DNA from: Candidatus Abyssobacteria bacterium SURF_5
GTDB lineage: Bacteria; Abyssobacteria; SURF-5
Reading direction: 5' to 3'
Length of the DNA: 64,000 bases
Assembly (NCBI GenBank): GCA_003598085.1
Contig: QZKU01000144.1
Coordinates: forward strand, 13,265-77,264
In this document: piece by piece, positions 25,461-34,469 of the stretch
How positions within the stretch are numbered: the first letter of the stretch is position 1
Layout: each line of letters opens with the position of its first letter
Notes under the pieces: model-generated
Database searches by the model: none
Seen by the model: only the letters and a program-made list of their open reading frames with translations
What the model was told of the DNA's origin: nothing
Program-made: the position numbers and the translations under genes

Positions 25461-26549
25461 ATGTCTGGCAGAGGTTCTATTGCGTCCACATCACCCCGAC
25501 CCCATACAAGCCCGCTCTTTCTTGCCGCGGTTCTGTTCATCTTTTTCACGGTTTTCTATTCAGGATGCGGAAGACGTGCCGAAGTCATTACCGCACAACA
25601 TTCCGGCCGAAGAGTCGGCCCCTATGACGCCGACGGCCGATATATCGCATACGTCTGGTCTCCGGCGCAACTGATGAGCACCCAGGGACACCTGGTGCTT
25701 CTCGATACGTTCTCCTCCGAGGAAATCGAGCTCGAACCCGATCTCAACGGGCCGATAACCTTGTCCAACGGCCGCGTGATCTGGTGGAACTCCCGGCTGA
25801 GAGATGTTGAGGGGATGAGCGACGTTCTCGTGTACGATATCGAGAAGCGCGAAAAATCCGCGGTCGCCCGCGCGAAAGTGGCGGGGCTGGATGCCGATGG
25901 CGCCCATATCGTTTGGGAACAGCAACATCCTGATCACGGCAGCGAAATCGTTTTGTTCAACCAGGATACGGGGCAACAAAAGGTAATCAATACACCCGCA
26001 GAGACCCTCGCGATTAACCGGAACGCTCAGATTGCAGGCGGGATGATCGCATGGGAGACCTATATTCCGAAAACCAATCAATCGGCAATCGTGCTTTACA
26101 ATCTTGCGGACCAAAAGCTTTCGGAAATCAGGAGCTCACACGGACATATCCGGTACAGCCTCTCAGGCGAATACCTCGTTTACTGCCAAAACAAGGACAT
26201 CCATCTCTACGCCATTGCCTCGGGCGATGACCGAACAATTGCGTCCCTTGAACGCCTGAAAGGGACGCCGCGCATCGAGGGAAACAGGATCGTTTGGTGC
26301 GAGCATATCAGAAAGGAAGAATTTAAGGGAATTCCGGGCCAACCGCTTATGGACGAAAAAGATATCTGTAATGTTCTTGAATATGACATCAGTTCCGGCA
26401 AGAAGCGGACCATTGCCGCCAACCTGCTCTCCAATGCCGGCGTAAACATTCTCGGCGGACGCATCTATCTGCCGGTTTATCGTGAATATCCGCCGCCCGG
26501 CGCGAGCAACCTGGTCGTTTCGGTGGACTTGATGGCGTGGCAAACGTGA
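25461..26549 (+). CDS. lipoprotein with TolB-like beta-propeller repeats
   Basis: Start at ATG 25461, behind SD GGAGGAGAATA. 362 residues. A signal peptide with a long hydrophobic core ends in the lipobox YSGC (Cys36), so the protein is lipidated. The remainder has repeated blade-like segments of the kind VGPYDADGRYIAYVW, PITLSNGRVIWWN, VAGLDADGAHIVWEQ, IAGGMIAWETY, LSGEYLVYCQ, IEGNRIVWCE, ILGGRIYLPV, with about seven xxIVWxx strands, as in TolB/DPP-IV-type propellers. Function unknown; probably a periplasmic or surface binding protein. TATAAT at 25409-25414 could be its -10. Monocistronic between repeat copy B and the acyl-CoA synthetase gene. Confidence 0.75.
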   Translation: MSGRGSIASTSPRPHTSPLFLAAVLFIFFTVFYSGCGRRAEVITAQHSGRRVGPYDADGRYIAYVWSPAQLMSTQGHLVLLDTFSSEEIELEPDLNGPITLSNGRVIWWNSRLRDVEGMSDVLVYDIEKREKSAVARAKVAGLDADGAHIVWEQQHPDHGSEIVLFNQDTGQQKVINTPAETLAINRNAQIAGGMIAWETYIPKTNQSAIVLYNLADQKLSEIRSSHGHIRYSLSGEYLVYCQNKDIHLYAIASGDDRTIASLERLKGTPRIEGNRIVWCEHIRKEEFKGIPGQPLMDEKDICNVLEYDISSGKKRTIAANLLSNAGVNILGGRIYLPVYREYPPPGASNLVVSVDLMAWQT

Positions 26550-26684
26550 CAGCGCGGGGCGGCCTCTCACAGCTTGACTCCCGCCTCTTTTCCGAATATC
26601 CTTAAGAGGCTCTCCCGATGCGTTGGTTCTCCCCTCGACCTCTAATGCGCTCTGATATTCGGACGATGCACAGGAGTTTTCTGT

Positions 26685-28100
26685 ATGGCCCAAAGAGATG
26701 ATATGCGCCGCTTCTTCTCGCCCCAATCGGTTGCCATTGTCGGGGTCCCGCGCAAGCCCGACCGCTTCGGCGGCGGAAGCTTTCTGGCAAAACTGCTGGA
26801 ATGCGGTTTTCCCGGAAAACTGTTCCCGATCAATCCGGGTGCGGACGAAATCCTCGGACTCAAGGCATATCCTTCTCTCTCATCGCTTCCTGTCGCGCCT
26901 GATCTCGTGATCGTTAGCGTGGCGGCCGCCCATGTTCCGGCAGTCCTCGAAGAATGCGCCCGCCTCGGCGTGCGGCACATTCATATCCTTTCATCAGGCT
27001 TCAAAGAGATCGGTACGGAAGAGGGCGGGCGCCTTGAGGAGCGGGTACGAAAGATTGCAGGCGAGATGAACTTGCTCATCATCGGCCCCAACTGCATGGG
27101 GCCATATTGCCCGTCCTCACGATTGACCGCCTGGGGCGCCATTCCCGGCATGAGCGGACCGGTCGGCGTCATCTCACAGAGCGGCGGTATCACGCAACGG
27201 CTGACGGAATACCTCTTTTCAATGGGAATCGGGACAGACAAGGCCGTCAGCATCGGGAATGCCGCCGTCCTGGATACTCCCGATTATCTTGAATTCATGG
27301 CTCATGATGAGAACGTCCGCGTAATCGCGATGTACCTGGAGAGTGTGGGCGACGGCAGGAGATTTTTTCAGTTGGCGCGCAGGATCACGAAAAGCAAGCC
27401 GATCGTGGTCTGGAAAGGCGGTGAGACAGGCGTCGGCGCCCGCACGGCGGCGTCCCACACCGGCACGCTCGCGGGTAATCATGCCCTATGCGAAGCCATG
27501 TTCCGCCAGAGCGGAATCACGCACGTGCGTTCTTTACATGAATGGGCCGACGCCATCATAGCCTTTGCCTTGCTGCCGAAACCGCAGGGCAGACGGGTGT
27601 TCCTCATTGGCGGCGGTGGAGGCAACAGCGTCGGCAACAGCGACACATGCATCAGGGAAGGCCTCGACGTGCCAAGGCTATCGGAAGCTAGTATGAACAG
27701 GCTTCGCGAAACTGTGCCGGTCGCGGGTTCCATCGCGGGCAATCCTCTTGATATGTGGCGCATATTCGACGACCCGGATTACCTGCTGGAAATCCTTGAA
27801 CTGGCATATGACGAGCCGAACGCAGACATGCTTATTGTGGATCGTTTGATCCCCCGGAAGGCGTTCCACATGGAAGAACGGGCCGATGCGACGGCGCAGA
27901 TCGCGAAGCTGATGAGAAAACACCTGCTCGAAAAACCGACCGTTGTCACCGCCGACTCCGACGGCGGCGACCCGGAATTGGCGGCAAAGGGGGCGGCTCT
28001 GCGCGCCAAATTCACCAGCGCCGGCATACCAGCTTATCCCTCGCTCCAGCGTGCCGCCCGCGCCCTCGCTCATCTATATCGATCCGGACGTCATCTTTGA
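26685..28100 (+). CDS. CoA-binding (alpha-type) subunit of NDP-forming acyl-CoA synthetase
   Basis: 471 residues. The N-terminal CoA-binding Rossmann domain starts FFSPQSVAIVGVPRKPDRFG (about 9-28). Succinyl-CoA-synthetase-like domains follow, with LLIIGPNCMGPYCP and GPVGVISQSGGITQRL, then the phosphohistidine loop AASHTGTLAG (about 253-262). The C-terminus reaches the inter-domain hinge but has no ATP-grasp (beta) domain, so it needs a separate beta subunit or acts otherwise. The family converts acyl-CoA plus NDP and phosphate to acid, CoA and NTP. The TGA stop (28098-28100) overlaps the first bases of repeat copy C. It is a lone gene, with no beta subunit visible in the window. Confidence 0.82.
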   Translation: MAQRDDMRRFFSPQSVAIVGVPRKPDRFGGGSFLAKLLECGFPGKLFPINPGADEILGLKAYPSLSSLPVAPDLVIVSVAAAHVPAVLEECARLGVRHIHILSSGFKEIGTEEGGRLEERVRKIAGEMNLLIIGPNCMGPYCPSSRLTAWGAIPGMSGPVGVISQSGGITQRLTEYLFSMGIGTDKAVSIGNAAVLDTPDYLEFMAHDENVRVIAMYLESVGDGRRFFQLARRITKSKPIVVWKGGETGVGARTAASHTGTLAGNHALCEAMFRQSGITHVRSLHEWADAIIAFALLPKPQGRRVFLIGGGGGNSVGNSDTCIREGLDVPRLSEASMNRLRETVPVAGSIAGNPLDMWRIFDDPDYLLEILELAYDEPNADMLIVDRLIPRKAFHMEERADATAQIAKLMRKHLLEKPTVVTADSDGGDPELAAKGAALRAKFTSAGIPAYPSLQRAARALAHLYRSGRHL

Positions 28101-28221
28101 TTCCGCCGCAGAACCCCCCTTTGGTAGGGCCGAATTCATTCGGCCAGTCTTGAATGTGCGAATAAATTCGCACCTACCATACCGCGGTTAAACCCGAGAG
28201 TGAGGGTTTTGCAGCAGAATC
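28099..28221 (-). repeat. MITE-like palindromic repeat, copy C (inverted)
   Basis: Same 123-bp element in reverse orientation to A and B: it begins GATTCCGCCGCAGAACCC and ends GTTTTGCAGCAGAATC on the plus strand. It starts within the stop codon of the acyl-CoA synthetase gene, so insertion was at the exact gene end or the element supplied the stop. One inner arm reads TACCATACCGCGG where A and B have CCGCGCTATGGTA. Confidence 0.85.
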
Positions 28222-28254
28222 ATCTTTAGGAGATGACCCCGGCTCCGAATGCTC

Positions 28255-29127
28255 TCACTTCGCCGGGTATTCATACCAGCCTTTACCGGTTTTCTCGCCG
28301 TAGTTGCCTTTGACGTACTTGTCGACTACGCTCGGATACGGCAGTTGAGCCGGGTCGCCCGTCCGCTTGAAGCGCTCGATGTCCATTGTGTATTGCAGGT
28401 CGATCCCGATCAGGTCCATCAACCGGAACGGCCCCATCGGATGGCCGGCGCCGTATACGCAGGCCTTGTCGATGTCCTCGGCGGAGGCGACGCCCATCTC
28501 GAGCATCCATAATGATTCTCTCGTGATCGCGCCGAGAATCCGGTTGACGACAAACCCGTCGACTTCCTTCTTAATGAGAATGCCGACCTTTTCGAGTTTG
28601 GCGCACAGGTCCATCGAAATCTGCGCGGTCTCATCCGATACGTGCGGCCCCTTCACAACCTCGACCAGTTTCATCACCAACGCCGGATTAAAGAAATGCA
28701 GGTTCACCACCTTGTCAGGGCGCTTCGTTGCGTCGGCGATTTTGGAGCTCACAATGGCCGAGCTGTTGGTTGCCAAGATTGCATGCGCCGGCGCCAGCTT
28801 ATCGAGATCGGCAAACACTTTGCGCTTTACGGTCAGGACCTCGACGGCGGCCTCAATCACGTAATCCGCGTCTTTGACGGCATCCTTCAGGTTCGGGGTA
28901 AAAGAGATATTGGCGCGCGCCTGCTTCGCCTGCTCTTCGGTCATCTTCCCCTTCTTCACCCGCCCGGGCAGATACGTATCCGCAAATTTTTCCGCCTTCT
29001 TCAGGACTTCCTCATAAATGTCCGTGCACGTGGTCTTATAGCCATGGATCGCGCACAGGAGCGAAATCTGATGTCCCATGTTGCCCGCGCCGATCACAGA
29101 GATATTCTTGATGTCCTCAATCTTCAT
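28255..29127 (-). CDS. 3-hydroxyacyl-CoA (3-hydroxybutyryl-CoA) dehydrogenase
   Basis: 290 residues, the size of single-function Hbd. The NAD-binding motif is VIGAGNMGHQI (11-21). The catalytic histidine is in VNLHFFNPALVMKLVEVV (His144), with Glu at 155 region and Asn in LATNSSAI. The C-terminal dimerisation domain has GFVVNRILGAITRES and GAGHPMGPFRLMDLIGID. It oxidises (S)-3-hydroxyacyl-CoA to 3-ketoacyl-CoA in beta-oxidation or the reverse in butanoate formation. SD AGAAGGAGGAGAGC. Monocistronic; no thiolase or hydratase adjoins it. Confidence 0.92.
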   Translation of the reverse strand: MKIEDIKNISVIGAGNMGHQISLLCAIHGYKTTCTDIYEEVLKKAEKFADTYLPGRVKKGKMTEEQAKQARANISFTPNLKDAVKDADYVIEAAVEVLTVKRKVFADLDKLAPAHAILATNSSAIVSSKIADATKRPDKVVNLHFFNPALVMKLVEVVKGPHVSDETAQISMDLCAKLEKVGILIKKEVDGFVVNRILGAITRESLWMLEMGVASAEDIDKACVYGAGHPMGPFRLMDLIGIDLQYTMDIERFKRTGDPAQLPYPSVVDKYVKGNYGEKTGKGWYEYPAK

Positions 29128-29358
29128 CTGCTCTCCTCCTTCTCTTCGCTATTGCCGTCGAGACCGAAGCCCGCCGCTGTCGTCTTTCCTGCCGGATATC
29201 TCCAAGAATGATGGAGCGCTACGGGGGGAATTATAGCAGATTGCGTGCTAACATCCAAAAGGAGCCCGCTCAAATAGCGTCGGGACAACGGTTTCTTTTA
29301 CGAGGTCCATTCGGCGCTTCCGGAAGCGGGGCGCGCGAAGACAATGGAAATAAAGGGA

Positions 29359-30024
29359 TCACGCAGCCGCGATTTTGCCCGCAAGATATCTTTTGAACCA
29401 GCCCGCGGCTGCTCGCGAGACCTCCTCGAGCGTTCCAGCCTCCTCAAAGAGATGGCTTGCGCCGGTGATCACCGCGAGTTCCTTCGTGCATTTCAGCCGT
29501 GCGAGCGCCTGCATGTTCAATTCAATGACGGTCCGATCTCTCTCGCCGACAATCAGCAATGTCGGCGCCTCCACGCGCGGAAGATACTCCATCGCCAGAT
29601 CGGGCCTGCCGCCGCGCGAGACCACCGCCATAATCTCCGATCTCAGTGCTGCAGCCGCCTGCAACGCCGCGGCCGCGCCCGTACTCGCGCCGAAGTATCC
29701 TTTCACTAAATCCCGCAATTCGCCTTGCTCGTTCAACCATTGCGTCGTCTTGATCAACCGGTCGGCGATCAAGTCGATATTGAATCGGTTCTCATAGACC
29801 AGGTCTTCCTCCTCCGTCAGCAGGTCGAACAGGAGCGTTCCGATGCCGCTCTCCTGCAGCTCGTGCGCAACGAACGAGTTGCGCGGGCTGAAGCGGCTGC
29901 TCCCGCTGCCATGAGCGAAAATCACCAGACTCTCGGTCTCCTTCGGCAAATCCAGAATGCCTGGAAGCGTTATCTTGGGACTGATTTTGACATCGACCGT
30001 CTGTTTGATTTTTTCCTTTACCAT
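29359..30024 (-). CDS. dienelactone-hydrolase-like alpha/beta hydrolase
   Basis: Start at ATG 30024 with SD GAGGAGGGG; the frame extends upstream but without support. 221 residues. VIFAHGSGSSRFSPRN carries the oxyanion-hole HGSGSSR segment. The nucleophile elbow GYFGASTGAAAAL has Ser114 in G-x-S-x-G; Asp163 in VGERDRTV and His191 in ITGASHLF complete the triad. The fold and the short size fit the dienelactone hydrolase family. Substrate unknown. In other genomes this hydrolase is often linked to a phosphoribosyltransferase domain (family knowledge); none is next to it here. Confidence 0.82.
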   Translation of the reverse strand: MVKEKIKQTVDVKISPKITLPGILDLPKETESLVIFAHGSGSSRFSPRNSFVAHELQESGIGTLLFDLLTEEEDLVYENRFNIDLIADRLIKTTQWLNEQGELRDLVKGYFGASTGAAAALQAAAALRSEIMAVVSRGGRPDLAMEYLPRVEAPTLLIVGERDRTVIELNMQALARLKCTKELAVITGASHLFEEAGTLEEVSRAAAGWFKRYLAGKIAAA

Positions 30025-30103
30025 CGGTTTCCCCTCCTCATCCCGGGCACGTGCGGGCCGGGCATCCGTGAAAGCCAATGTGCCTCTGAATTGTCAGTTT
30101 CCT

Positions 30104-30123
30104 TTAGTATGTCTTAGTATGTC
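30104..30123 (+). repeat. tandem TTAGTATGTC repeat upstream of acyl-CoA dehydrogenase
   Basis: Two perfect adjacent copies of TTAGTATGTC, 80 bp before the acyl-CoA dehydrogenase start and just before a TATAAT at 30141-30146. The position would suit an activator site, but that is only an inference. Confidence 0.4.
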
Positions 30124-30203
30124 TTCTCCAAGTAAAATGTTATAATGTCAAAAATCTGGGGACGTCGCTAGACCGCTGAATAAAAGCTTAGGGAGAGACG
30201 AAA

Positions 30204-31337
30204 GTGGAGGATCGACTCGAAGATTTGAAGTGCAAAACCCGCGATTTTGTCGAGACGGAGATCGAGCCTTTCTCGGCTGAGATAGAGGAGACCGACGCAA
30301 TCCCTCAGGCGCTTGCCCAAAAAATCGCCGCCTCAGGCTTGCACGGGATGGCGGTCCCGAAAGAATACGGCGGCATGGGCCTCAACGTCCTCGAGGCATG
30401 CGTGGTGATGGAGGAGCTTTCGCGCGTCAACCAGGCGGTCGTGCGCTTTATCGGCGGCTCGATCACCGGGCTGGCGCAATTCGGGTCGGAACACCTCAAA
30501 AACAAATATTTTCCCCGCATCGCGCGCGGCGAGGCCAGAGCCGATTTCGCGCTCAGCGAGCCCGAGGCCGGCAGCGATGCCGCCGCAATCAAGACACGGG
30601 CCGAACGGAGAGGAGATTTATATTACCTGAACGGCGTCAAACATATGATCTCCAACGGCAGCGTGAACAATCTGCATCTGGTTTTTGCGGTTACAGACCC
30701 GCAGAAAGGCGCGCGCGGCGGCATCAGCGCCTTCGTCGTGGAAAGAACGTTCCCCGGATTCTCGGTGGCCGCGGTCCAGCCGAAAATGGGGTTACGAGGA
30801 ATGCCGATAGCACGCCTTCATTTCGACGAGTGCCAGGTGCCGCAAGAAAACCTCGTCGGCGAGGAGGGGCAGGGGTTTCTTGTCGCGATGGGCGGTCTCG
30901 ACGCCGGACGGCTCCAATTCATCGGGGCGGTCGCCGTCGGCGCCTCACAGAAACTGCTCGAGCTTTCAATCGAGCGCGCTCGCTCGCGCCAACAGTTCGG
31001 CAAACCGATCGGCGAATTTCAGGCGATTCAGTGGATGTTAGCGGACATGGCGACCGAAGTCCACGCCGCCCGCCTGATGGTGCACGATGCCGCCCGGAGG
31101 CTTGACCGCGGCGAGACGATCACGCTGCAGTCGTCGATGGTGAAAGTGTTTGCTTCGGAAACGGCCTGGCGGGTGGCCGATAAGGCCCTTCAGATTCACG
31201 GGGCGGAAGGCCTGCTGAAAGGCTCGCCCATCGAGCGGTTCTATCGCGACGCGCGGCTCGGCCGCATCTGGGACGGCACGTGCGAAATCCAGCGCCACAT
31301 CATCTCGCGCACGCTGCTGAGAAATTCAGGGACATGA
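30204..31337 (+). CDS. acyl-CoA dehydrogenase
   Basis: 377 residues, normal for the family. Motifs include FALSEPEAGSDAAAIKTRAER (FAD/substrate loop), MGLRGMPIARLHFDECQVPQENLVGEEGQGF, and RSRQQFGKPIGEFQAIQWMLADM. The catalytic base is Glu361 in IWDGTCEIQRHII, the usual short/medium-chain position. It removes two hydrogens from acyl-CoA to give trans-2-enoyl-CoA, passing electrons to ETF. GTG start at 30204 with SD GGGAGAGAC. A TATAAT at 30141-30146 may be its -10. It is alone on the plus strand; no etf genes are in the window. Confidence 0.92.
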   Translation: MEDRLEDLKCKTRDFVETEIEPFSAEIEETDAIPQALAQKIAASGLHGMAVPKEYGGMGLNVLEACVVMEELSRVNQAVVRFIGGSITGLAQFGSEHLKNKYFPRIARGEARADFALSEPEAGSDAAAIKTRAERRGDLYYLNGVKHMISNGSVNNLHLVFAVTDPQKGARGGISAFVVERTFPGFSVAAVQPKMGLRGMPIARLHFDECQVPQENLVGEEGQGFLVAMGGLDAGRLQFIGAVAVGASQKLLELSIERARSRQQFGKPIGEFQAIQWMLADMATEVHAARLMVHDAARRLDRGETITLQSSMVKVFASETAWRVADKALQIHGAEGLLKGSPIERFYRDARLGRIWDGTCEIQRHIISRTLLRNSGT

Positions 31338-31353
31338 TTTCCGTTTCTCTCGC

Positions 31354-31704
31354 TCATCCCTTGATGATGTGCTCGGTCGCCAGAAAGATGCAGGAGCGAT
31401 CGAAGTCGATGAAGTTGGCCTCGTCGCGGACTGCCGCAAGCGCGCCCTCCGTACCCCCGAGCTTGAGCAGATCCTCCTCTTCGAACCAGAGTTCGGCCAC
31501 GCCGTCATACGGCTCGTTTCTCCCGGCTGGATGCCCCGCAGCCAGCATTTGCTGCAGTTCTCCCCCGATCGCGTGCACCTGAATGTAGCGCTTGACGCCC
31601 GGAATGTTCTTTCCGAAGCGGGCATGCGTCTCCAGCCAATATTTCCGGAATTCTTCGATGGATAATTCGGGCCTGCGGCGAATGCAATAGACTATCTTAA
31701 TCAT
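31354..31704 (-). CDS. EthD-domain protein
   Basis: Start at ATG 31704 behind SD GGGAGGGAACC. 116 residues, a dimeric alpha-beta barrel of the EthD type: MIKIVYCIRRRPELSIEEFRKYW at the N-terminus, HARFGKNIPGVKRYIQVHAI in the middle, and PYDGVAELWFEEEDLLKL then EANFIDFDRS near the end. Such proteins accompany degradation of ethers and diverse acyl or aromatic compounds, but the chemistry is usually unknown. It is convergent with the acyl-CoA dehydrogenase gene (17 bp between) and follows the ferredoxin gene on its own strand. Confidence 0.82.
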   Translation of the reverse strand: MIKIVYCIRRRPELSIEEFRKYWLETHARFGKNIPGVKRYIQVHAIGGELQQMLAAGHPAGRNEPYDGVAELWFEEEDLLKLGGTEGALAAVRDEANFIDFDRSCIFLATEHIIKG

Positions 31705-31794
31705 GGTTCCCTCCCGCCTCAAATCTCAGACTTCGGCGATATACTACAAGCGATTACTAACGGAATCCTGTCTCGTGAATGACTCTTGCCGTCA

Positions 31795-32568
31795 TCACCC
31801 GAGGCTGGTTCGGCTTTCGTATCCTTTCAGCACGAGGCCGGCAGTATCTACGCGCGGGTCGAGCACCATCGACAATGACTTCTGCGGGCAGATGGAAATG
31901 CACCGGCCGCAGCCTTTGCACTCGTCGCTGATGAATGTCCGGCCGGCTTTCGTCTTGATTGCCCCCGCAAGACACGCTTCAACGCAAAGCCCGCAGCCGT
32001 CGCATCGCTCGTCCACGATTACCGTTAGACCCGGCAGGCGGTGAATGTTTTCAAAAAAGCCGGGCGTTTTCCGCCGAACCCCGCGCCGCACATTACAGCA
32101 GCAATCGCAGCAGAAGCAGATGTTCATCATCTGCCGGAAGTCGAGCCCCCATATCCACGCATCGACTGCATCGTGGACGACCAGCGGAACCAATCCGATC
32201 TCGACAGCCCGCTCGGCATGTGCGATCGCGCGGTCACCGGTTACGGGCCGGCCCAAATAAGATGGCAGATTGCTCACGGCGCCGCCAAGGAGCAGGCACC
32301 CAAAATCATGCGGAAACGAGCGGCAGTTCTCGCCGCGCCGGCAAATGCATTCATGCATGATTGCGACGGCGCTCGCGCGCTCGATGATCGGCCGCAGCAC
32401 GAGCAACGGCAGAACCGCATTCTCGCCGCCGCTTACGACCTGATTGACCGGAATGATATGGCCGGACGTGGTCTTCTCGGATGATTTTGTTCCGAGCCCG
32501 GGCAGCTTCACATGCCCGAGCTTCCACAGCTTCATGATCAGGTTATAACTGAATCTTGATCTTACCAT
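31795..32568 (-). CDS. 2[4Fe-4S] ferredoxin-type protein with Cys-rich N-terminal domain
   Basis: Start at ATG 32568, the first methionine after the AMP-ligase stop; the frame is open further upstream, but that part lies inside the ligase gene. The SD is weak. 257 residues. The C-terminal half carries two clusters, CDGCGLCVEACLAGAI and CKGCGRCISICPQKSL. The N-terminal half has ECICRRGENC, HDFGCLLLG and the run CFCCDCCCN, a pattern seen in a group of uncharacterised 4Fe-4S proteins of anaerobes. No membrane segments. It overlaps nothing but starts 37 bp after the ligase stop, so the two may be cotranscribed. It probably transfers electrons for acyl-CoA metabolism (inference). Confidence 0.75.
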   Translation of the reverse strand: MVRSRFSYNLIMKLWKLGHVKLPGLGTKSSEKTTSGHIIPVNQVVSGGENAVLPLLVLRPIIERASAVAIMHECICRRGENCRSFPHDFGCLLLGGAVSNLPSYLGRPVTGDRAIAHAERAVEIGLVPLVVHDAVDAWIWGLDFRQMMNICFCCDCCCNVRRGVRRKTPGFFENIHRLPGLTVIVDERCDGCGLCVEACLAGAIKTKAGRTFISDECKGCGRCISICPQKSLSMVLDPRVDTAGLVLKGYESRTSLG

Positions 32569-32605
32569 CCGAAAGTCCGGCGACGCAACGCCATTTTTCC
32601 CAGCA

Positions 32606-34339
32606 TTATGTCCCCTTATATGATTTCTTTGCTGACGCGAGGAATTCGGAGAGACGATTCTTGATGGTCCGCTTGTCGAATTTACCGACGCTGGTCTTCG
32701 GAATATTGTCGGTGATAAGAATATAATCGGGCAGCATCCACTTGGTGATTTTACCCTTCTCGACCCCCTCGACCTCAAGAAAAGCGATGATATCCCGCTC
32801 GGTCTTTTGCGCGCCGGGAACAAGCTTGATGATGGCCATCGGACGCTCGCCCCAGACCGGATCGGGAACCCCCACATATACCGCTTCGAGCACGAAATCG
32901 GCGGTGGCGGTCAGGTTCTCAAGCAGCACGGTCGGCACCATCTCCGCGCCGCTGCGGATCATGTCGGACAGCCTGTCGGCGATGGTGATGTATCCATCGG
33001 GGTCCACCTTGGCGACGTCGCCGGTATGAAACCAGCCTCCGCGCCAGACGTCGGCCGTTTTCTGCGGATCCTTGTAATACTGTTCCATCACCCACGGCCC
33101 CCGCATCACGATCTCGCCGATCGTTTCATTATCGTGCGGAACAGGCGCTCCTTTTTCATTAACCACCTCTACCTCAAGACCGGGAAGCGCCACTCCCGTC
33201 TTTACCCTGATCTGATCGAGTTCCTCGCTCGAGAGGTTCGCATGTATTTTCTTGACAAACGCGGTGATCGTCGTAGGCGCTGTCTCCGTCATGCCGTAGC
33301 CGGAGGCCGCATTGAAACCCGGAATCGTTTTTTCCGCCTTCTTCTTCAATCCCAGCGGCAACGCCGCTCCGCCGACGCTCACGTTTTTCAGGCTGCTCAG
33401 ATCGTACTTCGAGATTTCCGGGTACTCCACCAGCATCGCCAGCATCGTCGGCACGACGCCGGTCGTTGTCACCTTCTCCGACTCGACCAGCTTGCAGAAC
33501 CCGTCGACGGTAAATTTTCCCGGCAACACCATCTTATGCGAGCCGAACGCGCACATGAACGGAGCGCCCCACCCATGGATATGAAACAGCGGCGTGTTCA
33601 GCATCGTTACGGCACACTCTCCGAGGTGCGTGCTCCTTGGGTCGGAGTTCCAACTGCGGCCAAGCATCGTGTGCAGCGACTGGAGATACAACTGCCGGTG
33701 CGTAAACAGCACACCCTTCGGCAAGCCCGTCGTGGCGGTCGTATAGCAGAGCGTGGCGAAAGTATCCTCATGGAGATACGGCCAATCGAAAGCTTCCGGC
33801 TGGGCTGCAATCATTTCCTCATACTCATACAGCGGCTCGATTTTGGTTGAAGGCTTTCCCGTTTTGTCCGACATATAAACGAACGCGCGCACGACGTCCT
33901 TGATGCGGTCGTAGATGCGTTCAAGCGGCGACAGCATGAAATCGTCGAAAAAAATGATCTGGTCTTCGGAATGCCTGATGGTGTGAATGATGTGTTCGAG
34001 CGAAAGGCGGATATTGATCGGGTGAAGCACAGCGCCGGTGCATGGCACGGCATAATATAATTCGAGGTGGCGGTGATGGTTGAAGGCCATCGTGGCGACG
34101 CGCTGGCCCGGACGTCCCGGCTCTCCTCCCTCAATTCGCAAAATGTTCCGCAGGGCATGAGCCAGTTTGCAGGTGCGCTCGTACCATTCTCTCCAGGTGA
34201 AACGGAAAATTTGGCCCGTATCGGCATTGCGGTAGACCACGCCGACTTCATCCGGATACATGCGGACCGGCCTCTTCATGAATGTCGTCAGCAGCAGCGG
34301 ATAATTCTTGCTGAATTCCGGATACGTGCGCATTTCCAA
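32606..34339 (-). CDS. fatty acid-CoA ligase (AMP-forming)
   Basis: 577 residues. The adenylation motifs are ATLCYTTATTGLPKGVLFTH (P-loop, about 195-214), GYGMTETAPT (about 341), GGWFHTGDVAKVDPDGYI (about 443) and KTSVGKFDKRTIK at the C-terminus with the catalytic lysine. The sequence is closest to medium/long-chain acyl-CoA ligases of the FadD/AlkK type, activating fatty acids to acyl-CoA with ATP. Start TTG at 34339 with SD GGGGAGGG at good spacing; ATG at 34333 is possible. It precedes the ferredoxin gene and could feed the dehydrogenases at 28-31 kb. Confidence 0.88.
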   Translation of the reverse strand: MEMRTYPEFSKNYPLLLTTFMKRPVRMYPDEVGVVYRNADTGQIFRFTWREWYERTCKLAHALRNILRIEGGEPGRPGQRVATMAFNHHRHLELYYAVPCTGAVLHPINIRLSLEHIIHTIRHSEDQIIFFDDFMLSPLERIYDRIKDVVRAFVYMSDKTGKPSTKIEPLYEYEEMIAAQPEAFDWPYLHEDTFATLCYTTATTGLPKGVLFTHRQLYLQSLHTMLGRSWNSDPRSTHLGECAVTMLNTPLFHIHGWGAPFMCAFGSHKMVLPGKFTVDGFCKLVESEKVTTTGVVPTMLAMLVEYPEISKYDLSSLKNVSVGGAALPLGLKKKAEKTIPGFNAASGYGMTETAPTTITAFVKKIHANLSSEELDQIRVKTGVALPGLEVEVVNEKGAPVPHDNETIGEIVMRGPWVMEQYYKDPQKTADVWRGGWFHTGDVAKVDPDGYITIADRLSDMIRSGAEMVPTVLLENLTATADFVLEAVYVGVPDPVWGERPMAIIKLVPGAQKTERDIIAFLEVEGVEKGKITKWMLPDYILITDNIPKTSVGKFDKRTIKNRLSEFLASAKKSYKGT

Positions 34340-34469
34340 GTCTGGCCCTCCCCTTTCGCTCTTGAAGCCCGAAAAAGTCCCTCATGCGGCATGAGTATAT
34401 CGCATCCGAGCCGGCGGTATCAATAAGGATTTTGCAGGCATTCCAGGTTCGCGCTAAGCCACTTCTTCC

